The translations under genes were made by a program, and so were the position numbers. A stretch of 64,000 bases of DNA from Adiantum capillus-veneris (taxonomy: Eukaryota; Streptophyta; Polypodiopsida; Polypodiales; Pteridaceae), in NCBI GenBank assembly GCA_014529385.2, contig CM043952.1, positions 62,861,119 through 62,925,118 of the forward strand, given 5' to 3'. The notes under the pieces were generated by a model, which worked only from the letters and a program-made list of their open reading frames with translations, did not search any database and was not told the DNA's origin. The number at the start of each line of letters is the position of its first letter. The stretch's first letter is position 1. Of the stretch, positions 23,487 through 33,237 are shown in pieces.

Positions 23487-25485
23487 GCACTACTTGTAGA
23501 AGTAGAGACCAACATAGCACAGGAATCAGAGCACTTTAAATTTTGCGTTACCATGGAGAGGACTTCACATAACGTGGGAGCCAGTTTGATGAAGCCTTTT
23601 CCTCCTGTGGATTTTAAGCAGAGCATTAGCGAGGTGGCACTTAATGGGTTCTACCATTGTGTAGGATGTGGATTCCCGTTTGATGCCAGAATCTTGGATG
23701 TATTCTCCCTGCCTTGCACCCATGTGTACCATATGATATGCTTCGCGCATGTATGTAGGGACTATGGCTATTGTGTTGCACTAGATTGCAACATGTCTGT
23801 TCCCCCTAGAGCTAAGCATATGATTGGTCTGAAGGTGAAGAGTGAGATGAAAGAATCAAGTGCAGGTAGTCACTGTGTCAATTATTTACTACTACTATTG
23901 CAGGCCCACTTTCCATTGGTAGTTTAAACTCTTGCATGTAATGAAATCATTTGCAGGTACAAACATTGCAAGAGAGACCTGTATACAAGAATCATTGAGG
24001 AAAAAAATAGAGAGAGTCTCTACGCAGGCCACTGGTAGGTACCAAAATCAGTATTTATGTGTGTCTTTTGGGATACTCCAAGTGAGACTTTGTAAATAGC
24101 TTGCTTTGTAGAACAATCATCGCATGCTTGCTCCAACAAGACGATGCATTCCACAAGGAAGAATGGCCTGATTACCCCAGGGATGCAGCCAGGCCATGAA
24201 GCGGAGTCTACCCGCGGGATGCAGCCATCCCTTGAAGCGGAGTCTGCCATAGGGGATGTAGTACGTGGAGTAGTTGAAGACATCTTGATGGCAAAGTCTT
24301 CTGCAGTCAAATCACCTAGGCAACAACTAACTCCAAGAAAGCTGTTGCATTCTCTGTTGAGTGCCAAAGCATCACCAAGTGTGGACACTAGAGATGATGC
24401 ATCAGATGAGGCAGTTGCAGATGCGGTGAAAGCAACACCCCCTCCAGCGGGGAAGAAGACAACACCAAAGCGCAAGAAATCGACTCCCAAGAACTTAGGT
24501 GGAAGTCCCACAATGGATATACCTCTTGATTCATTTAGGAAGAGAAAGAAACCAAATGCAAAGCAATCAATGTGTTTTTTTTGTAACTTCATGCAATTAG
24601 AAGATGTCTTTAGAAGGCATGTGCAATCCATTACACCCCTATTGTATCCATGCTCATTGATGAATCAAGTGTTGGAATTTGTTAGTGACATGTCTCTTAA
24701 TTCTTTGCATCGAGTAGTTGCAAACTATTTGATTTATTTTCTGTACATGTTTAGTAATATGTTTCTACTTTCTCTTGTCGTAGATAATCAAGAAACTGAA
24801 AAGAGAGGAACTTGCATGAGACGCACTCGCTCTTCAGGGTTTCTAGATGAGGGGTCTGTAGGTTCACTGGCTCAGTCTTATCCTGTGAAGAATCCAAGTA
24901 GGGGTGCTACAGCTTCCAGGGGGGTTACAGGCAAAAAAAAAGTGTCTTTTGATACAGTTGAGGGGTCTGTAGGTTCACTGGCTCAGTCTTATCCTGTGAA
25001 GAATCCAAGAGGGGGTGCTACAGCTTCCAGGGGGGTTACAGGCAAAAAAAAAGAGTCTTTTGATACATTTGATCCCTGCACACCTACTAGTACTTCTAAA
25101 TTTGTTCCAAATGTGCCTAATGCAGTTGATGTGCAGGTTGTGCATGATGATGTGCATACAGATGTTGACCGTGCTAAACTTGAAAAGGGTACATTACCCA
25201 CCCCCACCACACTTGAATCTGGCACAAATGCCATTGATGATGCTATGGTAGTTGATGCCTGCACAGATGCCATTGCTGATGCTACGCTAGTTGAGGCCTG
25301 CACAAATGACATTGTGGATGCTATGGAAGTTGATGCTCGCACAGATTCTGCTGCTGATGGCAATGTTAATGATGGTGGAACAGAAAGTGTTGTTCATGCT
25401 GTCATAGATGCTCTTCTTGATGCAGCTATGGCTATGGGTACATATGCCACTGTTGAATCTGGCACATATGCCATTGATGATGCTA

Positions 25486-26070
25486 TGTTAACCCTCACGG
25501 CTCACGGACACCCCATCACCTACGATGGACGTGTATTATGTATTTGGTAGAGTCAGGTACCGGGCTTGTCGGACCAATAGGAAAAGGGTAAGAGTGATCG
25601 CCGATGAGAGGCGCACTCTAACTGGGACATTCAAGGGATTAGTTGGCTAAGCATGGGCTCCCAAGTGTGAATGGGGTGATCTCATATAAAAGCCAACTAA
25701 ACCTAAAATTCACTTATTCTCTCATTTGTGCAATAGAAGAGTGCTCTTGCTCCATCTCCATCTCCATCTTCTTCTTCTTCACCTCCTCGTGTGTGTGTGT
25801 ATGTGTGTGAGAGAGAGAGGGAGAGTGTGTGTGCGATCGAGCATTACAAAGTCACGACGGTGGCGAAGCGGTTGAGCACGGCACGACTGCAGCTTCTTCT
25901 TCATCGCGGCAAGGAATCCTCCACGGCAGGAGCATAGAGTGGTGAGTGACACACCATTGCCCTCTTTTGAGCTTGCTAGATTAGTCTTGTTGTGTGTTTG
26001 GAGCCATTTGTGGCTCGCACACGGTGTATCGGCAAGTCCCTTGCTTCGACAGTGCGGCAAGAAGCACACA
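25486..26070 (+). mobile_element. Solo LTR (585 bp) inside gene D
   Basis: Begins TGTTAACCC and ends GCACACA, flanked by the 5-bp direct repeat TGCTA (25481-25485 and 26071-26075). It has a TATA box (catataaaag, about 25683) and CT/GT-rich DNA in the transcribed part. It interrupts the acidic-repeat coding region in phase with repeats on both sides. A solo LTR fits recombination between two LTRs of an inserted retrotransposon. Confidence 0.85.
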
Positions 26071-27804
26071 TGCTACCACAGTTGATGCCTGCACATATGC
26101 CATTGTTGATGCTACGGTAGTTGATGCCTGCACAAATGACATTGTGGATGCTATGGAAGTTGATGCTCGCACAGATGCTGCTGCTGATGGCAATGTTAAT
26201 GATGCTGGAACAGAAGTATTGTTCATGCTGTCATAAATGCCCTTCTTGATGCAGTTGTGGATATGGGTACAGATGCCACTGTTGAATCTGGCACAGATGC
26301 CATTGATGATGCTACCAGAGTTGATGCCTGCACAAATTCCATTGCTGATGCTACGGTAGTTGATGCCTACACAAATGACATTGTGGATGCTATGGAAGTT
26401 GATGCTAGCACAGATGCTGCTGCTGATGGCAATGTTAATGATGGTGGAACAAAAAGTATTGTTCATGCTGTCATGGATGCCCTTCTTGATGCAGTTGTGC
26501 CTATGGGTACAGATGCCACTGTTGAGGATACGAGAGGCATGGGTGAGGAGGTACTCATTGAGAGAGAAGCTGGAACACGTGAGGCAGTGGGTGCAAGTGA
26601 TGTCACAACTCAAGCCTAGGTGGTCTGTCCAAGTGATGCAACTGATGACATTGTTGATGCAGAGGAGGAAAAGGGTACAGATGCCGCTGTTGAAGATATG
26701 GGAGGCTTGGGTGAGAAGGACCTCACTAAGAGAGTACCTGGAATAGGCTCAGCAGTGGGTAACGGTGATGTCGCATCTTCTGCCGACACAACTGAGGCAT
26801 ACGACAGAGCAGTTCAATCGGGAGAGGCAATGGGAGAAGTTCTCGTGGCTGCTACGGACATGAAAGAGGCAAATACACATAATACAACTGAGGCATGTAT
26901 AGAGCAAAACAATGAGGCAGGGAAAGGCGCATAGGTGCCCACTGACAGAGCAGCTCAATCGGGAGAGGCAATGGGAGAACATTTCATGGCTGCTGTGGAC
27001 ACGAAAGAGGCAGTTGCACATGATACAACTGAGTCTTGTATAGATCCCACTGTTGGGAATACCAAAGGTAAAAGTCCAGAGGTCCCTATGGGTCGAGCAG
27101 ATGCTACAGATACAAATGAGGCAGGTACAAAGAATGCTGATAAAGAGGCCAAAAATGGACATGAATTTGAGAGGCAAGAGAGGCCGTGTCTTGTGGTAAT
27201 GCCAGTACAGATTGTTGCACTGCCTCCTGCGTCTTTTGAGGACAAGAAGAGAAGGGATAATTTATGCATCATACCGGATGTGAATGGGCTTCTCATAAGG
27301 AGGTATAAGGTCTCCTTCTACAAAGGAATAGCGAGAAGCAGTATTCCTGATTGGGCAAGATCAAGGTATCAGGTAGTCACTGTGCCAAATGCTACAAGAA
27401 AGATGCAATTTGAATATGTGGTCAGGCCCAATGTATCAATATTTTTGCATGCACTGCTGCAAAGAGCACAAGTTGCACTATGGAGCTACATGACCCAGGA
27501 CAATCTAGCACTTGCTTTGAGTGCATGCTTTCCTAGGCTGAACAAACAACATTTCCTCGATATTATCGGTCAAGAGGGGTGTAGAGAGGCGAGCTTCAAT
27601 CTAAATGAAGTTCCTGGGATCCCTCCATGTAGAGATAACGCAAAGCCCATATTTTTCAAGTGTTTGAAAGAATTTTGGAAGCACCATCCTAAGTTCAACT
27701 CTGATAATACACTGGTGGTGGATGACACACTCTACAAGTGTCTGCTCAACCTTCCTAGGACTTGTGTCTGTCCTACTTCATTTGAACCAGCAGATATTTG
27801 TTAG

Positions 27805-28909
27805 TCCCTAATTTACCTGGTTAGCACATTGTTCCCTTGGTTAGTCAAGTGGACAGTCTCACCCAGCCCTAATGCTTATGCAAAGATGAACCAGTTTGAA
27901 AATCCTTCGGACAGTGTGTCTGCTCGTGTCATCAGCCACTATAGAAGTCAACGAGAAGTATGTAAGGAAGGTTGATTGTGGTTATGGAATCATGTATACA
28001 GCATTTTGTGCACTGAATGTCCTTGCGATTACTATACAAAAAACTGACCTGCTCAAAGTTCTCTAAACTTAATGATTGAATGATGTAATTTTATTTTGGT
28101 GATATGATGTAATTTTATTTTGCTGATATGATGTTGTCATACTCTGATAGAGTCCTGCTACATGGCACACATAATAGCATAGACAAGACCATCGGGCTAT
28201 TATTACACATAGTTATGCTATATAGCACTCATACTGCAAGAAATACTATGACATAATAGCATAGATAGGGAGATTGGCCTCTTATTACACACACTTACAC
28301 TATATGGCCCACATACTGCTCTCAATATGTAATATAGATCTTTCGCATACCACACATCATATCATAGACAGGAACATTGTGCTATGTGATACACACACTT
28401 TTACTGTATAGCACACATGTTGCTATCTTACTACAATAGAGTCCTTTTATAGCATAGACAGGGACATTGGGCTATTATTACACACACTTGTACAATATAG
28501 CACACATAATAGCCTAGGTAAGAGACAATGAACTATCTTGACACATTACTTGGCTACATATCACATATAGTAGCATGTACACAACTCCATAACACCCAAT
28601 GGGTAGCTATTCATAAGAGTGAGATGATTGTAAGAATGAGACATGTTTACCTAAGATTCATCAAGAAAGTGAATGGGATGCTCTTGATAATGTTTTCTTC
28701 CCAATCGTTTCCAACAAATATCTTGGCTAAATTTTTTCAAGGTGCAACATGTTCACAATAGTAACCTCATTATTTGAAATGTGTGTGATTCTATGCTATG
28801 TGCTCTGTGTGGTTGTGTGCTATGTGATACATAGCACAATGGACATGTGTAAGGAGGTACTGAATGGTGAAGGCTATATAGAACATAATATAAGCCTGTT
28901 AAATAGGTA
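27805..28909. repeat. TE2 spacer between convergent genes, with a segmental duplicate
   Basis: 27805-28130 is a likely 3' flank of gene D. 28130-28724 is a near copy of 31254-31868, including a fragment of the end of gene E's first exon (28610-28724). After it, about 28740-28850 matches 22740-22850 of the gene D intron. The spacer is dense in TAGCACA words. Confidence 0.7.
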
Positions 28910-30787
28910 TCATACTGCTTCATAGGGCATGGCATTGTAAATGGTTTCATGTAGTTCCGGAGATAAATAATATGTCTTTGAGGTAGCATCTACCAAAGGC
29001 ATGTCAAACTTGATTGCCCGAACAAGGTGAGAGTACAGGTTAGTAACTCCCCTATCATCAAGTAGAGTGTAGTGATTTGGGTCCCCCTCTTGCTATTGAT
29101 AATAACACCCTGTGACAACATAAGTGTTTTTATCACATTTGCTTTTCCACTTATCTCTTAAGATGCAATCTGTCATCCATTTTCTCTTTGTACATCTCAA
29201 AAGAAAGAACTCTACACCTTCTGCATTGCCAGCGTCTGCATTGACTGCAAAGTTATCACCTTCAATGAGATACTCACTCAGCATATCCTGGGATCCCTCA
29301 AACATTGCAGCTTCATCTTGTGGTACCTCAGTCTCTTCTGCTACCTCAGAGAGTGGTTTCAATGCCTTATGTGTCCACTTGCCTGCATATGATTTGTTGG
29401 AACAAGCCCTCCAATGTCCTCCAAAAACAAGAAAGCCGCCTGGTCCTTAATTGAGTAGGATCATGACGACAAAATCCTGAAATGCAATGGAGTGATCGAG
29501 ATCCTGGTACTCTCTCACAACCCCATAGATTAGACCTTGCACTTCTGTCTCTTTTACTAGCCAAAATTTCCTGTTTATAGTAGGACCTGCTTTAGTGGAT
29601 TGTGCATAAGAGCTACATGCAGCATTGGACATTGTTCTCGTAAAAAATGCAACCACGTCTGCAGCTTGCCTAAGAACAACTCCATTACTCTTGAGTTGTT
29701 CATGTGTAAGGGCTCTCTTTATCACAGCGCCAGCGCCATCATGCTCCCCCTTGCCATGGCCAGAGCCAAAAAAATTCCATGTCATCTATGTACCTGTTAG
29801 TTGGTAATATCTAGCAACAAAGTAAAATGGCCTTGCAGCCTTGAATTGCAAGGCTGCACCATTTGACCACACCCAGTGCTTCTTGAAATTCAGCCCCTGG
29901 TCTTTAAGCCACTGATCACAAAGAAGAAAACAATGCTGGACAAATAGCGTATCATGTTGCCTATCATCGGAGATGTAGAAATGCATATGCTTGATAATAC
30001 TGTCATCTTCGTTGTCACGCATGTACGTTATGTGAACAAGGATGGTGCATTGATCTGTATTCCAATGCATGGATTGTACTTCATTTTGCTCTTTGAACGA
30101 GTAATTTTTAGCAAAGTCTACTACAGATATAATGGTATCTGAAGGAAACACCTTCAAACATTATCTGTATTGACGTGCCTGCCATCTGTAAGTGAAATTG
30201 TGCTCGATGAAGATTTTGATGTCGTCTTTTATCCTCCCTGTCAGCTCACTTAAAGCCACCCGTTTGAGTGACAACATCTTTCTCTTACTTAGAACATGCT
30301 TAGTTTGAACTTTAATGTCCTCGAAGACTTCCAGTGGAACTGTCTTTGTTATCTCTGCAAGTTCTCGTGGACAAAGGCTGAGCTTTTCCACACCACAGTT
30401 TTTGCATTGGCCCATCAAGAAAGTGTGTTTATGGCACATATCCCCCTCATACTTTGTACATACACACGATTCCCACAACTTCGTGATCCCTGAAAATGAG
30501 TGCTCAACGGCAAGACATTCTGCATTCACCCCATCTGATTAGCAAACATTGCATTTACATGTACATGACCTCCCATGAAAACCAAAAGCAGATGAGCGCA
30601 TAACATTAAATGCATCTTTGAGATACATCAGTTTGATATGATAAACACAACAACAAGTATTTCGATCTTTCAACTTTCGCACGAACCAAGGCTTCAGCTT
30701 CTCAAAGGACCTTTGCCCAATTGTCACATGTGGGTGGCTATCTTTAAACTTCAAGAAATACTCTGTCTCCTTGAAAAAAAAATGCAT

Positions 30788-31764
30788 TAGAATTACATTT
30801 TGCTATATATCACACATAATAGCATAGCTACAAGATGCATTGGTATAAATACACATAGCTATGCTACATAGCACAGATAATAGCATAGATAGATAAGTCA
30901 GCTTTCATTACATGCTCAATTTTGTTATATAACACATAATAGCATAGATAGGGATTTTTAGCTATTATTACACACACATCACACACGTCTACTATATAGC
31001 ACACATAGTGCTCTCATATTATAACACAGCTCTTCTACATAACACACAAAAGAGCATAGATAGGGATATTGTGCTATTATTACACATATCACACTCTGCA
31101 TAGCACACATAATAGCATAGACATGGATACCGTGCTACTATTACACTAACATCTGCTATGTAGCACACATAGTGCTCTCATAATATTATAAAATCTGATA
31201 GCACACATAATACCATAGATAGGTATATTGTGCTATTGCTATATAGCAGACATGATGTTGTCATACTCTGATAGAGTCCTGCTACATGGCACACATAATA
31301 GCATAGACAGGACCATCGGGCTATTATTACACATAGCTATGCTATATAGAACTCATACTGTAAGAAATACTATGACATAATAGCATAGATAGGGACATTG
31401 GCCTCTTATTACACACACTAACGCTATATGGCACACATAGTGATCTCAATATGTAATATAGCTCTTTCACATACCACACATCATATCATAGACAAGAACA
31501 TTGTGCTATTCTTACACACACTTTTATTGTATAGCACACATGTTGCTATCTTACTACAATAGAGTCCTTTTACATGGCACACTTATAGCATAGACAGGGA
31601 CATTGGGCTACACTTGTGCAATATAGCACACATAATAGCATAGGTAGAGACAATGGACTATCTTGACACATTACTTGGCTACATATCACATATAGTAGGA
31701 TGTACACAACTCCATAACATGCAATGGGTATCTATTCATAAGAGTGAGATGTTTCACTTGAGAG
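30788..31764. repeat. Gene E intron/spacer with TAGCACA words and second copy of the segmental duplicate
   Basis: Repeated phrases such as tagcacacataatagcatag and gggctattattacacac. 31254-31868 duplicates 28130-28724. Confidence 0.7.
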
Positions 31765-32812
31765 TTATTCATTGTAAGAATGAGACATGTTTACCTGAGA
31801 TTCATCAAGTAAGTGTATGGGATTCTCTTGATAATGTTTTCTACCCAATCGTTTCGAACAAATATCTTTCTTTTTTGGAGACACCCTACTGTGCTCTATC
31901 CAAAATGTAATAATTGTCTGCTTCAATTCCTCCGATAAGGACCCAACATTTCCAGACTTCCTTTTGCATAAGTCGAACCTCAGCGTACTTGACATAGGAT
32001 CACTGTCAAGTCTACCCAAAGCTGAAAATAAATACCTTGGATGAATATTTAATAGCTTTGCCACTTTATGTAGAGTAACACCTCTACCTTGGCTCCCATT
32101 ATCATGCAGTAATCCATTCACCAGCATGTTGAATGTGCTTCGTTTTAAAAACATCTCGTCAGCTGATTTTGGAATCTTTAATTCCTGTAAGGAGACCTTG
32201 AGTGCAGAAATAAGGCCATTTGCAGGAAGATACAAATCTTCACAGAATGGCAAGATTCTATCATCATTGAAAACACCTTGAAGAATTGCATTCTTATCTT
32301 CTTTCCCGTAACTATGCAACTGTCTCACAATGTGCTGAACAATATTCTGAATACTATGTTGCCTCTTGTCTTCCTTTGTGTGTACATCGACGTCCTCCCT
32401 ATGACAATCTTCCCTATGACAATCTTCCGCTCCAATGTTGACACTTGGCTGTACTTGCTTTCTTGCATGACATCGCTTTCTGTACTCACGTTTAGCCTGT
32501 GCTTCATACTTTCTCACTGCAATAATTTCATCCTCATTTAGACAAGAATTTCTCTTGGAGTGCATCTGCGTATTAATGGTGTCTATTCCATGTGCCTCAT
32601 CATAAAATCCGTTGTCCACCACCCTGGAAGAGTCTGCAGTAGTTTGAAATGAATGAAGTCGTACAAAACTTCTTGATTGTAATAGTGAACTCAAATCCAG
32701 TTGTGCTGCATTGTTGAGTTTAAGAAGCTCCATTGCTGCTTGTGAGGAGGTATGAGCTGGAACCAAAGCAAGAGGAAGGGAGTCTCCATCATCCATATTC
32801 TGAACAGGAGAG

Positions 32813-32852
32813 TAGGAGAGAGAGAGAGATGGAGATGGGCATTGGAGGCCAT

Positions 32853-32900
<48 letters not shown>
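32813..32900. repeat. (AG)n microsatellite in gene E first exon
   Basis: GA-rich run, mostly perfect at 32857-32889. On the minus strand it reads as alternating Ser-Leu within the open frame. Confidence 0.9.
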
Positions 32901-33092
32901 GGGAGAGGTCCATGCGTGCTAACCGCTCCATGTCTTTCAATCCGAGTAGTGGAGTCGTGAAGTCAGTTATCTTACCTATATTCTTTTAAAAATTATTGAC
33001 TTAAAAGCCCAGCTATGGTGCCATCCATAGCATCATACTTGGTGTCCATGGACACCAAGTATTTAGACACCATTATATGCTTTCACCCAGCT

Positions 33093-33232
33093 TGAAGAGG
33101 ACATTCTAACTGTCAGACCTCCGCCAACTTTGGAGTTTTTTTGCAAAAATTTATCCATGCGCTCGTTTTGGTAGAGAGATGTAAAGTCAAACTCCTTAAA
33201 GGGCCCCTTTGTGACTCCAAATTTTGCCTAAT
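33093..33232 (-). repeat. TE2 right terminal inverted repeat
   Basis: Complement of 20518-20657. The inner continuation (33079-33092) matches 20824-20837, proving that the left end carries an extra hairpin insert. Confidence 0.88.
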
Positions 33233-33237
33233 ATCTA

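Larger units (their letters stand above)
21548..27804 (+). pseudogene. TE2 gene D: coiled coil, RING-like finger, acidic repeats, FCP1/NIF-like HAD domain
   Basis: Starts MAPSSKHPIQ at 21548 and continues, after a frame slip near 21690, through a coiled coil (RLQDYKSRLEGAKKQ) to a TAA at 22411-22413. A long intron (about 22433-23486) precedes a RING-like exon (CVGCGFPF then CTHVYHMIC, ending about 23867). Exon phases at 23868, 23957 and about 24110 match, joining it to a Lys-rich region, two copies of EGSVGSLAQSYPVKN and acidic repeats (DAMEVDART). The C-terminus (about 27180-27804) resembles plant FCP1/NIF-like HAD phosphatases: DVNGLLI in the catalytic loop position, then KPIFFKCLKEFW and VVDDTLYKCLLN. 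Further breaks are a solo LTR at 25486-26070, a frame slip near 26211, and TAG at 26617 and 26932. Role unknown; it may act on chromatin or RNA polymerase II. Confidence 0.65.
28910..32940 (-). pseudogene. TE2 gene E, transposase-like, multi-exon, broken
   Basis: The first exon (32940-31765) has a GA-microsatellite-encoded Ser-Leu stretch (32813-32900), a basic region (KREYRKRCHARK) and EHSRVSPKKKD. After a repeat-filled intron come ETEYFLKFKDSHPHVTIGQ, FVRKLKDRNTCCCVYH, a CxxC pair (MGQCKNCG), then WVWSNGAALQFK and NFFGSGHGKGEHDGAG. The last motifs recall a transposase-like family found in eukaryotic repetitive elements. From general knowledge I expect Asp where this copy has Asn in WSNGAA, which could mean a lost catalytic residue. 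Exons at 30787-30539, 30529-30161, 30157-29786, 29785-29447 and 29362 to about 28910 are separated by stops rather than clear introns. It is the best candidate for TE2's own transposase, unrelated by eye to TE1 gene A. Confidence 0.6.
20518..33232. mobile_element. TE2: 12.7-kb TIR DNA transposon inserted in copia-1
   Basis: Terminal inverted repeats of about 155 bp, over 90 percent identical by eye: 20518-20657 plus 20824-20837 against 33079-33232. The outermost bases, ATTAGGCAAAATTTGGACTC, closely match the TE1 ends. Flanks are acta (20514-20517) and atcta (33233-33237), a probable 4-5 bp target duplication with one base lost. Removing the element restores the copia integrase frame. Cargo: a plus-strand gene D (coiled coil, RING-like, acidic repeats, HAD phosphatase-like) and a minus-strand gene E (transposase-like), with spacers dense in TAGCACA words. 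Confidence 0.88.

Noticed and set aside
29124-30542. Plus-strand frames across gene E
   Set aside because: They are shadows of the minus-strand transposase-like frames, which carry the recognisable motifs.
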